A DNA stretch of 64,000 nt from the NCBI RefSeq assembly GCF_963576545.1, contig NW_026870481.1, positions 248,001-312,000 on the forward strand, read 5' to 3'. This document shows, piece after piece, positions 40,601-53,505 of this stretch (the first letter of the stretch is position 1; the number at the start of each line of letters is the position of its first letter). The notes beneath the pieces are model-generated. The model was not told where the DNA came from, ran no database searches, and saw only the letters and a list, made by a program, of their open reading frames with translations. Position numbers and translations under genes: made by a program. This DNA is from Limanda limanda (taxonomy: Eukaryota; Chordata; Actinopteri; Pleuronectiformes; Pleuronectidae).

Positions 40601-42920
40601 AGCTTCTCCGACTTTTGGAAGGGTTAGGGTTAGGGATGAAAGCACATAGGAGAAAGAGATATTCTTGAATAACTTTTTTTGTGAAGGTCGGAAAGACTTG
40701 CAAGTAGGCTCTACCCCTACTAAATGGGGTAGCGCGCATCGATTGGTACCATCCTTGAGCTTCTCCGACTTTCGGAAGGGTTAGGGTTAGGGTTAGGGAT
40801 GAAAGCACATAGGAGAAAGAGATATTCTTGAATAACTTTTTTTGTGAAGGTCGGAGAGACTTGCAAGTAGGCTCTACCCCCACTAAATGGGGTAGCGCGC
40901 ATCGATCGGTACCATCCTTGAGCTTCTCCGACTTTCGGAAGGGTTAGGGTTAGGGTTAGGGATGAAAGCACATAGGAGAAAGAGATATTCTTGAATAACT
41001 TTTTTTGTGAAGGTCGGAGAGACTTACAAGTAGGCTGTACCCCCACTAAATGGGGTAGCGCGCATCGATCGGTACCATCCTTGAGCTTCTCCGACTTTTG
41101 GAAGGGTTAGGGTTAGGGTTAGGGATGAAAGCACATAGGAGAAAGAGATATTCTTGAATAACTTTTTTTGTGAAGGTCGGAGAGACTTGCAAGTAGGCTC
41201 TACCCCCACTAAATGGGGTAGCGCGCATCGATCGGTACCATCCTTGAGCTTCTCCGACTTTCGGAAGGGTTAGGGTTAGGGTTAGGGATGAAAGCACATA
41301 GGAGAAAGAGATATTCTTGAATAACTTTTTTTGTGAAGGTCGGAGAGACTTGGAAAGTGGTTGCATCTGGACTAATTTGGGTCCTGCGGATCGATTGGTA
41401 CCATCCCCGAGCTTGTACGACCTTCGGAAGAGGTCGACCGACGAAATTCCCCCAAATCTGAGGAGATATTCTTGAATAACTTTTTTTGTGAAGGTCGGAG
41501 AGACTTGCAAGTAGGCTCTACCCCCACTAAATGGGGTAGCGCACATCGATCGGTACCATCCTTGAGCTTCTCCGACTTTCGGAAGGGTTAGGGTTAGGGA
41601 TGAAAGCACATAGGAGAAAGAGATATTCTTGAATAACCTTTTTTGTGAAGGTCGGAGAGACTTGCAAGTAGGCTCTACCCCCACTAAATGGGGTAGCGCG
41701 CATCGATCGGTACCATCCTTGAGCTTCTCCGACTTTTGGAAGGGTTAGGGTTAGGGTTAGGGATGAAAGCACATAGGAGAAAGAGATATTCTTGAATAAC
41801 TTTTTTTGTGAAGGTCGGAGAGACTTGGAAAGTGGTTGCATCTGGACTAATTTCGGTCCTGCGGATCGATTGGTACCATCCCCGAGCTTGTACGACCTTC
41901 GGAAGAGGTCGACCGACGAAATTCCCCCAAATCTGAGGAGATATTCTTGAATAACTTTTTTTGTGAAGGTCGGAGAGACTTGCAAGTAGGCTCTACCCCC
42001 ACTAAATGGGGTAGCGCACATCGATCGGTACCATCCTTGAGCTTCTCCGACTTTCGGAAGGGTTAGGGTTAGGGTTAGGGATGAAAGCACATAGGAGAAA
42101 GAGATATTCTTGAATAACTTTTTTTGTGAAGGTCGGAGAGACTTGCAAGTAGGCTCTACCCCCACTAAATGGGGTAGCGCGCATCGATCGGTACCATCCT
42201 TGAGCTTCTCCGACTTTCGGAAGGGTTAGGGTTAGGGTTAGGGATGAAAGCACATAGGAGAAAGAGATATTCTTGAATAACTTTTTTTGTGAAGGTCGGA
42301 GAGACTTGCAAGTAGGCTCTACCCCCACTAAATGGGGTAGCGCGCATCGATCGGTACCATCCTTGAGCTTCTCCGACTTTCGGAAGGGTTAGGGTTAGGG
42401 TTAGGGATGAAAGCACATAGGAGAAAGAGATATTCTTGAATAACTTTTTTTGTGAAGGTCGGAGAGACTTGCAAGTAGGCTCTACCCCCACTAAATGGGG
42501 TAGCGCGCATCGATCGGTACCATCCTTGAGCTTCTCCGACTTTCGGAAGGGTTAGGGTTAGGGTTAGGGATGAAAGCACATAGGAGAAAGAGATATTCTT
42601 GAATAACTTTTTTTGTGAAGGTCGGAGAGACTTGGAAAGTGGTTGCATCTGGACTAATTTGGGTCCTGCGGATCGATTGGTACCATCCCCGAGCTTGTAC
42701 GACCTTCGGAAGAGGTCGACCGACGAAATTCCCCCAAATCTGAGGAGATATTCTTGAATAACTTTTTTTGTGAAGGTCGGAGAGACTTGCAAGTAGGCTC
42801 TACCCCCACTAAATGGGGTAGCGCACATCGATCGGTACCATCCTTGAGCTTCTCCGACTTTCGGAAGGGTTAGGGTTAGGGATGAAAGCACATAGGAGAA
42901 AGAGATATTCTTGAATAACC
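37622..42920 (+). repeat. 5,299-bp higher-order unit, copy 1
   Basis: All checked monomer positions recur exactly 5,299 bp downstream, including rare private variants: CCATTCTTGAG (38,823/44,122), CTCCTACTTTCGG (39,319/44,618), CTTTTTCTGTG (39,392/44,691), AATGGTGTAG (39,444/44,743), a 169-bp A with four hexamers (39,539/44,838), ACTTACAAGTAGGCTGTACC (41,023/46,322) and AATTTCGGTCC (41,851/47,150). The left edge lies at AACTTTTTTT near 37,621, where the other copy has AACCTTTTTT at 42,920. The unit contains AAB trimers and runs of A. Confidence 0.88.
39539..39707 (+). repeat. 169-bp A monomer with four TTAGGG hexamers
   Basis: The tail has four hexamers (near 39,662-39,685), making five G3 tracts with the preceding GGG. 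Only one other such unit was seen, at 44,838-45,006, its partner in the 5,299-bp duplication. So this is one gain event copied once. Across the window A tails otherwise carry two or three hexamers. Confidence 0.85.
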
Positions 42921-45900
42921 TTTTTTGTGAAGGTCGGAGAGACTTGCAAGTAGGCTCTACCCCCACTAAATGGGGTAGCGCGCATCGATCGGTACCATCC
43001 TTGAGCTTCTCCGACTTTTGGAAGGGTTAGGGTTAGGGTTAGGGATGAAAGCACATAGGAGAAAGAGATATTCTTGAATAACTTTTTTTGTGAAGGTCGG
43101 AGAGACTTGCAAGTAGGCTCTACCCCCACTAAATGGGGTAGCGCGCATCGATCGGTACCATCCTTGAGCTTCTCCGACTTTCGGAAGGGTTAGGGTTAGG
43201 GTTAGGGATGAAAGCACATAGGAGAAAGAGATATTCTTGAATAACTTTTTTTGTGAAGGTCGGAGAGACTTGCAAGTAGGCTCTACCCCCACTAAATGGG
43301 GTAGCGCGCATCGATCGGTACCATCCTTGAGCTTCTCCGACTTTCGGAAGGGTTAGGGTTAGGGTTAGGGATGAAAGCACATAGGAGAAAGAGATATTCT
43401 TGAATAACTTTTTTTGTGAAGGTCGGAGAGACTTGGAAAGTGGTTGCATCTGGACTAATTTGGGTCCTGCGGATCGATTGGTACCATCCCCGAGCTTGTA
43501 CGACCTTCGGAAGAGGTCGACCGACGAAATTCCCCCAAATCTGAGGAGATATTCTTGAATAACTTTTTTTGTGAAGGTCGGAGAGACTTTCAAGTAGGCT
43601 CTACCCCCACTAAATGGGGTAGCGCACATCGATCGGTACCATCCTTGAGCTTCTCCGACTTTCGGAAGGGTTAGGGTTAGGGTTAGGGATGAAAGCACAT
43701 AGGAGAAAGAGATATTCTTGAATAACTTTTTTTGTGAAGGTCGGAGAGACTTGCAAGTAGGCTCTACCCCCACTAAATGGGGTAGCGCGCATCGATCGGT
43801 ACCATCTTTGAGCTTCTCCGACTTTTGGAAGGGTTAGGGTTAGGGTTAGGGATGAAAGCACATAGGAGAAAAAGATATTCTTGAATAACTTTTTTTGTGA
43901 AGGTCGGAGAGACTTGGAAAGTGGTTGCATCTGGACTAATTTGGGTCCTGCGGATCGATTGGTACCATCCCCGAGCTTGTACGACCTTCGGAAGAGGTCG
44001 ACCGACGAAATTCCCCCAAATCTGAGGAGATATTCTTGAATAACTTTTTTTGTGAAGGTCGGAGAGACTTGCAAGTAGGCTCTACCCCCACTAAATGGGG
44101 TAGCGCACATCGATCGGTACCATTCTTGAGCTTCTCCGACTTTCGGAAGGGTTAGGGTTAGGGATGAAAGCACATAGGAGAAAGAGATATTCTTGAATAA
44201 CTTTTTTTGTGAAGGTCGGAGAGACTTGCAAGTAGGCTCTACCCCCACTAAATGGGGTAGCGCGCATCGATCGGTACCATCCTTGAGCTTCTCCGACTTT
44301 TGGAAGGGTTAGGGTTAGGGTTAGGGATGAAAGCACATAGGAGAAAGAGATATTCTTGAATAACTTTTTTTGTGAAGGTCGGAAAGACTTGCAAGTAGGC
44401 TCTACCCCTACTAAATGGGGTAGCGCGCATCGATTGGTACCATCCTTGAGCTTCTCCGACTTTCGGAAGGGTTAGGGTTAGGGTTAGGGATGAAAGCACA
44501 TAGGAGAAAGAGATATTCTTGAATAACTTTTTTTGTGAAGGTCGGAGAGACTTGCAAGTAGGCTCTACCCCCACTAAATGGGGTAGCGCGCATCGATCGG
44601 TACCATCCTTGAGCTTCTCCTACTTTCGGAAGGGTTAGGGTTAGGGTTAGGGATGAAAGCACATAGGAGAAAGAGATATTCTTGAATAACTTTTTCTGTG
44701 AAGGTCGGAGAGACTTGCAAGTAGGCTCTACCCCCACTAAATGGTGTAGCGCGCATCGATCGGTACCATCCTTGAGCTTCTCCGACTTTCGGAAGGGTTA
44801 GGGTTAGGGTTAGGGATGAAAGCACATAGGAGAAAGAGATATTCTTGAATAACTTTTTTTGTGAAGGTCGGAGAGACTTGCAAGTAGGCTCTACCCCCAC
44901 TAAATGGGGTAGCGCACATCGATCGGTACCATCCTTGAGCTTCTCCGACTTTCGGAAGGGTTAGGGTTAGGGTTAGGGTTAGGGATGAAAGCACATAGGA
45001 GAAAGAGATATTCTTGAATAACTTTTTTTGTGAAGGTCGGAGAGACTTGGAAAGTGGTTGCATCTGGACTAATTTGGGTCCTGCGGATCGATTGGTACCA
45101 TCCCCGAGCTTGTACGACCTTCGGAAGAGGTCGACCGACGAAATTCCCCCAAATCTGAGGAGATATTCTTGAATAACTTTTTTTGTGAAGGTCGGAGAGA
45201 CTTGCAAGTAGGCTCTACCCCCACTAAATGGGGTAGCGCACATCGATCGGTACCATCCTTGAGCTTCTCCGACTTTCGGAAGGGTTAGGGTTAGGGTTAG
45301 GGATGAAAGCACATAGGAGAAAGAGATATTCTTGAATAACCTTTTTTGTGAAGGTCGGAGAGACTTGCAAGTAGGCTCTACCCCCACTAAATGGGGTAGC
45401 GCGCATCGATCGGTACCATCCTTGAGCTTCTCCGACTTTTGGAAGGGTTAGGGTTAGGGATGAAAGCACATAGGAGAAAGAGATATTCTTGAATAACTTT
45501 TTTTGTGAAGGTCGGAGAGACTTGGAAAGTGGTTGCATCTGGACTAATTTGGGTCCTGCGGATCGATTGGTACCATCCCCGAGCTTGTACGACCTTCGGA
45601 AGAGGTCGACCGACGAAATTCCCCCAAATCTGAGGAGATATTCTTGAATAACTTTTTTTGTGAAGGTCGGAGAGACTTGCAAGTAGGCTCTACCCCCACT
45701 AAATGGGGTAGCGCACATCGATCGGTACCATCCTTGAGCTTCTCCGACTTTCGGAAGGGTTAGGGTTAGGGTTAGGGATGAAAGCACATAGGAGAAAGAG
45801 ATATTCTTGAATAACTTTTTTTGTGAAGGTCGGAGAGACTTGCAAGTAGGCTCTACCCCCACTAAATGGGGTAGCGCGCATCGATCGGTACCATCCTTGA

Positions 45901-48219
45901 GCTTCTCCGACTTTTGGAAGGGTTAGGGTTAGGGATGAAAGCACATAGGAGAAAGAGATATTCTTGAATAACTTTTTTTGTGAAGGTCGGAAAGACTTGC
46001 AAGTAGGCTCTACCCCTACTAAATGGGGTAGCGCGCATCGATTGGTACCATCCTTGAGCTTCTCCGACTTTCGGAAGGGTTAGGGTTAGGGTTAGGGATG
46101 AAAGCACATAGGAGAAAGAGATATTCTTGAATAACTTTTTTTGTGAAGGTCGGAGAGACTTGCAAGTAGGCTCTACCCCCACTAAATGGGGTAGCGCGCA
46201 TCGATCGGTACCATCCTTGAGCTTCTCCGACTTTCGGAAGGGTTAGGGTTAGGGTTAGGGATGAAAGCACATAGGAGAAAGAGATATTCTTGAATAACTT
46301 TTTTTGTGAAGGTCGGAGAGACTTACAAGTAGGCTGTACCCCCACTAAATGGGGTAGCGCGCATCGATCGGTACCATCCTTGAGCTTCTCCGACTTTTGG
46401 AAGGGTTAGGGTTAGGGTTAGGGATGAAAGCACATAGGAGAAAGAGATATTCTTGAATAACTTTTTTTGTGAAGGTCGGAGAGACTTGCAAGTAGGCTCT
46501 ACCCCCACTAAATGGGGTAGCGCGCATCGATCGGTACCATCCTTGAGCTTCTCCGACTTTCGGAAGGGTTAGGGTTAGGGTTAGGGATGAAAGCACATAG
46601 GAGAAAGAGATATTCTTGAATAACTTTTTTTGTGAAGGTCGGAGAGACTTGGAAAGTGGTTGCATCTGGACTAATTTGGGTCCTGCGGATCGATTGGTAC
46701 CATCCCCGAGCTTGTACGACCTTCGGAAGAGGTCGACCGACGAAATTCCCCCAAATCTGAGGAGATATTCTTGAATAACTTTTTTTGTGAAGGTCGGAGA
46801 GACTTGCAAGTAGGCTCTACCCCCACTAAATGGGGTAGCGCACATCGATCGGTACCATCCTTGAGCTTCTCCGACTTTCGGAAGGGTTAGGGTTAGGGAT
46901 GAAAGCACATAGGAGAAAGAGATATTCTTGAATAACCTTTTTTGTGAAGGTCGGAGAGACTTGCAAGTAGGCTCTACCCCCACTAAATGGGGTAGCGCGC
47001 ATCGATCGGTACCATCCTTGAGCTTCTCCGACTTTTGGAAGGGTTAGGGTTAGGGTTAGGGATGAAAGCACATAGGAGAAAGAGATATTCTTGAATAACT
47101 TTTTTTGTGAAGGTCGGAGAGACTTGGAAAGTGGTTGCATCTGGACTAATTTCGGTCCTGCGGATCGATTGGTACCATCCCCGAGCTTGTACGACCTTCG
47201 GAAGAGGTCGACCGACGAAATTCCCCCAAATCTGAGGAGATATTCTTGAATAACTTTTTTTGTGAAGGTCGGAGAGACTTGCAAGTAGGCTCTACCCCCA
47301 CTAAATGGGGTAGCGCACATCGATCGGTACCATCCTTGAGCTTCTCCGACTTTCGGAAGGGTTAGGGTTAGGGTTAGGGATGAAAGCACATAGGAGAAAG
47401 AGATATTCTTGAATAACTTTTTTTGTGAAGGTCGGAGAGACTTGCAAGTAGGCTCTACCCCCACTAAATGGGGTAGCGCGCATCGATCGGTACCATCCTT
47501 GAGCTTCTCCGACTTTCGGAAGGGTTAGGGTTAGGGTTAGGGATGAAAGCACATAGGAGAAAGAGATATTCTTGAATAACTTTTTTTGTGAAGGTCGGAG
47601 AGACTTGCAAGTAGGCTCTACCCCCACTAAATGGGGTAGCGCGCATCGATCGGTACCATCCTTGAGCTTCTCCGACTTTCGGAAGGGTTAGGGTTAGGGT
47701 TAGGGATGAAAGCACATAGGAGAAAGAGATATTCTTGAATAACTTTTTTTGTGAAGGTCGGAGAGACTTGCAAGTAGGCTCTACCCCCACTAAATGGGGT
47801 AGCGCGCATCGATCGGTACCATCCTTGAGCTTCTCCGACTTTCGGAAGGGTTAGGGTTAGGGTTAGGGATGAAAGCACATAGGAGAAAGAGATATTCTTG
47901 AATAACTTTTTTTGTGAAGGTCGGAGAGACTTGGAAAGTGGTTGCATCTGGACTAATTTGGGTCCTGCGGATCGATTGGTACCATCCCCGAGCTTGTACG
48001 ACCTTCGGAAGAGGTCGACCGACGAAATTCCCCCAAATCTGAGGAGATATTCTTGAATAACTTTTTTTGTGAAGGTCGGAGAGACTTGCAAGTAGGCTCT
48101 ACCCCCACTAAATGGGGTAGCGCACATCGATCGGTACCATCCTTGAGCTTCTCCGACTTTCGGAAGGGTTAGGGTTAGGGATGAAAGCACATAGGAGAAA
48201 GAGATATTCTTGAATAACC
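42921..48219 (+). repeat. 5,299-bp higher-order unit, copy 2
   Basis: This is a tandem neighbour of copy 1 and matches it at every checked variant. Similarity continues a little further, to about 48,409, where a B follows instead of the expected A (43,067 against 48,366). So a third copy starts but is cut off. I noticed no base difference between the copies at the markers checked, but I did not align all 5,299 bases. A very recent duplication is likely; an assembly duplication is possible. Confidence 0.88.
44838..45006 (+). repeat. 169-bp A monomer, second copy
   Basis: This is the duplicate of the four-hexamer unit at 39,539-39,707, exactly 5,299 bp away, and it also has the GCGCACATC variant in its middle. 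Confidence 0.85.
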
Positions 48220-51200
48220 TTTTTTGTGAAGGTCGGAGAGACTTGCAAGTAGGCTCTACCCCCACTAAATGGGGTAGCGCGCATCGATCGGTACCATCCT
48301 TGAGCTTCTCCGACTTTTGGAAGGGTTAGGGTTAGGGTTAGGGATGAAAGCACATAGGAGAAAGAGATATTCTTGAATAACTTTTTTTGTGAAGGTCGGA
48401 GAGACTTGGAAAGTGGTTGCATCTGGACTAATTTGGGTCCTGCGGATCGATTGGTACCATCCCCGAGCTTGTACGACCTTCGGAAGAGGTCGACCGACGA
48501 AATTCCCCCAAATCTGAGGAGATATTCTTGAATAACTTTTTTTGTGAAGGTCGGAGAGACTTGCAAGTAGGCTCTACCCCCACTAAATGGGGTAGCGCAC
48601 ATCGATCGGTACTATCCTTGAGCTTCTCCGACTTTCGGAAGGGTTAGGGTTAGGGTTAGGGATGAAAGCACATAGGAGAAAGAGATATTCTTGAATAACT
48701 TTTTTTGTGAAGGTCGGAGAGACTTGCAAGTAGGCTCTACCCCCACTAAATGGGGTAGCGCGCATCGATCGGTACCATCCTTGAGCTTCTCCGACTTTTG
48801 GAAGGGTTAGGGTTAGGGTTAGGGATGAAAGCACATAGGAGAAAGAGATATTCTTGAATAACTTTTTTTGTGAAGGTCGGAGAGACTTGCAAGTAGGCTC
48901 TACCCCCACTAAATGGGGTAACGCGCATCGATCGGTACCATCCTTGAGCTTCTCCGACTTTCGGAAGGGTTAGGGTTAGGGATGAAAGCACATAGGAGAA
49001 AGAGATATTCTTGAATAACTTTTTTTGTGAAGGTCGGAGAGACTTGCAAGTAGGCTCTACCCCCACTAAATGGGGTAACGCTCATCGATCGGTACCATCC
49101 TTGAGCTTCTCCGACTTTCGGAAGGGTTAGGGTTAGGGTTAGGGATGAAAGCACATAGGAGAAAGAGATATTCTTGAATAACTTTTTTTGTGAAGGTCGG
49201 AGAGACTTGCAAGTAGGCTCTACCCCCACTAAATGGCGTAGCGCGCATCGATCGGTACCATCCTTGAGCTTCTCCGACTTTCGGAAGGGTTAGGGTTAGG
49301 GTTAGGGATGAAAGCACATAGGAGAAAGAGATATTCTTGAATAACTTTTTTTGTGAAGGTCGGAGAGACTTGGAAAGTGGTTGCATCTGGACTAATTTGG
49401 GTCCTGCGGATCGATTGGTACCATCCCCGAGCTTGTACGACCTTCGGAAGAGGTCGACCGACGAAATTCCCCCAAATCTGAGGAGATATTCTTGAATAAC
49501 TTTTTTTGTGAAGGTCGGAGAGACTTGCAAGTAGGCTCTACCCCCACTAAATGGGGTAGCGCACATCGATCGGTACCATCCTTGAGCTTCTCCGACTTTC
49601 GGAAGGGTTAGGGTTAGGGGTAGGGATGAAAGCACATAGGAGAAAGAGATATTCTTGAATAACTTTTTTTGTGAAGGTCGGAGAGACTTGCAAGTAGGCT
49701 CTACCCCCACTAAATGGGGTAGCGCGCATCGATCGGTACCATCCTTGAGCTTCTCCGACTTTCGGAAGGGTTAGGGTTAGGGTTAGGGATGAAAGCACAT
49801 AGGAGAAAGAGATATTCTTGAATAACTTTTTTTGTGAAGGTCGGAGAGACTTGAAAAGTGGTTGCATCTGGACTAATTTGGGTCCTGCGGATCGATTGGT
49901 ACCATCCCCGAGCTTGTACGACCTTCGGAAGAGGTCGACCGACGAAATTCCCCCAAATCTGAGGAGATATTCTTGAATAACTTTTTTTGTGAAGGTCGGA
50001 GAGACTTGCAAGTAGGCTCTACCCCCACTAAATGGGGTAGCGCACATCGATCAGTACCATCCTTGAGCTTCTCCGACTTTCGGAAGGGTTAGGGTTAGGG
50101 TTAGGGATGAAAGCACATAGGAGAAAGAGATATTCTTGAATAACCTTTTTTGTGAAGGTCGGAGAGACTTGCAAGTAGGCTCTACCCCCACTAAATGGGG
50201 TAGCGCGCATCGATCGGTACCATCCTTGAGCTTCTCCGACTTTTGGAAGGGTTAGGGTTAGGGTTAGGGATGAAAGCACATAGGAGAAAGAGATATTCTT
50301 GAATAACTTTTTTTGTGAAGGTCGGAGAGACTTGGAAAGTGGTTGCATCTGGACTAATTTGGGTCCTGCGGATCGATTGGTACCATCCCCGAGCTTGTAC
50401 GACCTTCGGAAGAGGTCGACCGACGAAATTCCCCCAAATCTGAGGAGATATTCTTGAATAACTTTTTTTGTGAAGGTCGGAGAGACTTGCAAGTAGGCTC
50501 TACCCCCACTAAATGGGGTAGCGCACATCGATCGGTACTATCCTTGAGCTTCTCCGACTTTCGGAAGGGTTAGGGTTAGGGTTAGGGATGAAAGCACATA
50601 GGAGAAAGAGATATTCTTGAATAACTTTTTTTGTGAAGGTCGGAGAGACTTGCAAGTAGGCTCTACCCCCACTAAATGGGGTAGCGCGCATCGCTCGGTA
50701 CCATCCTTGAGCTTCTCCGACTTTTGGAAGGGTTAGGGTTAGGGTTAGGGATGAAAGCACATAGGAGAAAGAGATATTCTTGAATAACTTTTTTTGTGAA
50801 GGTCGGAGAGACTTGCAAGTAGGCTCTACCCCCACTAAATGGGGTAGCGCGCATCGATCGGTACCATCCTTGAGCTTCTCCGACTTTTGGAAGGGTTAGG
50901 GTTAGGGTTAGGGATGAAAGCACATAGGAGAAAGAGATATTCTTGAATAACTTTTTTTGTGAAGGTCGGAGAGACTTGCAAGTAGGCTCTACCCCCACTA
51001 AATGGGGTAACGCGCATCGATCGGTACCATCCTTGAGCTTCTCCGACTTTCGGAAGGGTTAGGGTTAGGGATGAAAGCACATAGGAGAAAGAGATATTCT
51101 TGAATAACTTTTTTTGTGAAGGTCGGAGAGACTTGCAAGTAGGCTCTACCCCCACTAAATGGGGTAACGCGCATCGATCGGTACCATCCTTGAGCTTCTC

Positions 51201-51899
51201 CGACTTTCGGAAGGGTTAGGGTTAGGGTTAGGGATGAAAGCACATAGGAGAAAGAGATATTCTTGAATAACTTTTTTTGTGAAGGTCGGAGAGACTTGCA
51301 AGTAGGCTCTACCCCCACTAAATGGGGTAGCGCGCATCGATCGGTACCATCCTTGAGCTTCTCCGACTTTCGGAAGGGTTAGGGTTAGGGTTAGGGATGA
51401 AAGCACATAGGAGAAAGAGATATTCTTGAATAACTTTTTTTGTGAAGGTCGGAGAGACTTGGAAAGTGGTTGCATCTGGACTAATTTGGGTCCTGCGGAT
51501 CGATTGGTACCATCCCCGAGCTTGTACGACCTTCGGAAGAGGTCGACCGACGAAATTCCCCCAAATCTGAGGAGATATTCTTGAATAACTTTTTTTGTGA
51601 AGGTCGGAGAGACTTGCAAGTAGGCTCTACCCCCACTAAATGGGGTAGCGCACATCGATCGGTACCATCCTTGAGCTTCTCCGACTTTCGGAAGGGTTAG
51701 GGTTAGGGTTAGGGATGAAAGCACATAGGAGAAAGAGATATTCTTGAATAACTTTTTTTGTGAAGGTCGGAGAGACTTGCAAGTAGGCTCTACCCCCACT
51801 AAATGGGGTAGCGCTCATCGATCGGTACCATCCTTGAGCTTCTCCGACTTTCGGAAGGGTTAGGGTTAGGGTTAGGGATGAAAGCACATAGGAGAAAGA

Positions 51900-52062
51900 G
51901 ATATTCTTGAATAACTTTTTTTGTGAAGGTCGGAGAGACTTGGAAAGTGGTTGCATCTGGACTAATTTGGGTCCTGCAAATCGATTGGTACCATCCCCGA
52001 GCTTGTACGACCTTCGGAAGGGTTAGGGTTAGGGTTAGGGATGAAAGCACATAGGAGAAAGA
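51900..52062 (+). repeat. Chimeric B/A monomer, copy 1 (163 bp)
   Basis: The head is type B (GGAAAGTGGTTGCATC, CTGCAAATCG, CGAGCTTGTACGACC), but after TTCGGAAG the sequence changes to the A tail with three TTAGGG hexamers and the A linker. Because both heads are 121 bp, the hybrid is 163 bp like an A unit. A normal B follows at 52,063, so two B heads stand next to each other, which is otherwise not seen. Confidence 0.9.
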
Positions 52063-53342
52063 GATATTCTTGAATAACTTTTTTTGTGAAGGTCGGAGAG
52101 ACTTGAAAAGATGTTGCATCTGGACTAATTTGGGTCCTGCGGATCGATTGGTACCATCCCCGAGCTTGTACGACCTTCGGAAGAGGTCGACCGACGAAAT
52201 TCCCCCAAATCTGAGGAGATATTCTTGAATAACTTTTTTTGTGAAGGTCGGAGAGACTTGCAAGTAGGCTCTACCCCCACTAAATGGGGTAGCGCACATC
52301 GATCGGTACCATCCTTGAGCTTCTCCGACTTTCGGAAGGGTTAGGGTTAGGGTTAGGGATGAAAGCACATAGGAGAAAGAGATATTCTTGAATAACCTTT
52401 TTTGTGAAGGTCGGAGAGACTTGCAAGTAGGCTCTACCCCCACTAAATGGGGTAGCGCGCATCGATCGGTACCATCCTTGAGCTTCTCCGACTTTTGGAA
52501 GGGTTAGGGTTAGGGTTAGGGATGAAAGCACATAGGAGAAAGAGATATTCTTGAATAACTTTTTTTGTGAAGGTCGGAGAGACTTGGAAAGTGGTTGCAT
52601 CTGGACTAATTTGGGTCCTGCGGATCGATTGGTACCATCCCCGAGCTTGTACGACCTTCGGAAGAGGTCGACCGACGAAATTCCCCCAAATCTGAGGAGA
52701 TATTCTTGAATAACTTTTTTTGTGAAGGTCGGAGAGACTTGCAAGTAGGCTCTACCCCCACTAAATGGGGTAGCGCACATCGATCGGTACTATCCTTGAG
52801 CTTCTCCGACTTTCGGAAGGGTTAGGGTTAGGGTTAGGGATGAAAGCACATAGGAGAAAGAGATATTCTTGAATAACTTTTTTTGTGAAGGTCGGAGAGA
52901 CTTGGAAAGTGGTTGCATCTGGACTAATTTGGGTCCTGCGGATCGATTGGTACCATCCCCGAGCTTGTACGACCTTCGGAAGAGGTCGACCGACGAAATT
53001 CCCCCAAATCTGAGGAGATATTCTTGAATAACTTTTTTTGTGAAGGTCGGAGAGACTTGCAAGTAGGCTCTACCCCCACTAAATGGGGTAGCGCACATCG
53101 ATCGGTACCATCCTTGAGCTTCTCCGACTTTCGGAAGGGTTAGGGTTAGGGTTAGGGATGAAAGCACATAGGAGAAAGAGATATTCTTGAATAACTTTTT
53201 TTGTGAAGGTCGGAGAGACTTGCAAGTAGGCTCTACCCCCACTAAATGGGGTAGCGCGCATCGATCGGTACCATCCTTGAGCTTCTCCGACTTTCGGAAG
53301 GGTTAGGGTTAGGGTTAGGGATGAAAGCACATAGGAGAAAGA

Positions 53343-53505
53343 GATATTCTTGAATAACTTTTTTTGTGAAGGTCGGAGAGACTTGGAAAGTGGTTGCATC
53401 TGGACTAATTTGGGTCCTGCAAATCGATTGGTACCATCCCCGAGCTTGTACGACCTTCGGAAGGGTTAGGGTTAGGGTTAGGGATGAAAGCACATAGGAG
53501 AAAGA
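53343..53505 (+). repeat. Chimeric B/A monomer, copy 2 (163 bp)
   Basis: This has the same structure and the same CTGCAAATCG marker as the hybrid at 51,900-52,062, 1,443 bp away. It is again followed directly by a normal B at 53,506, which here has TTGAAAAGTGG. Confidence 0.9.

Noticed and set aside
52020..52062. Mobile element insertion at the B/A chimeric junction
   Set aside because: The sequence after the junction is the ordinary A tail and length is conserved at 163 bp. No target-site duplication or foreign sequence is present, so recombination explains it.
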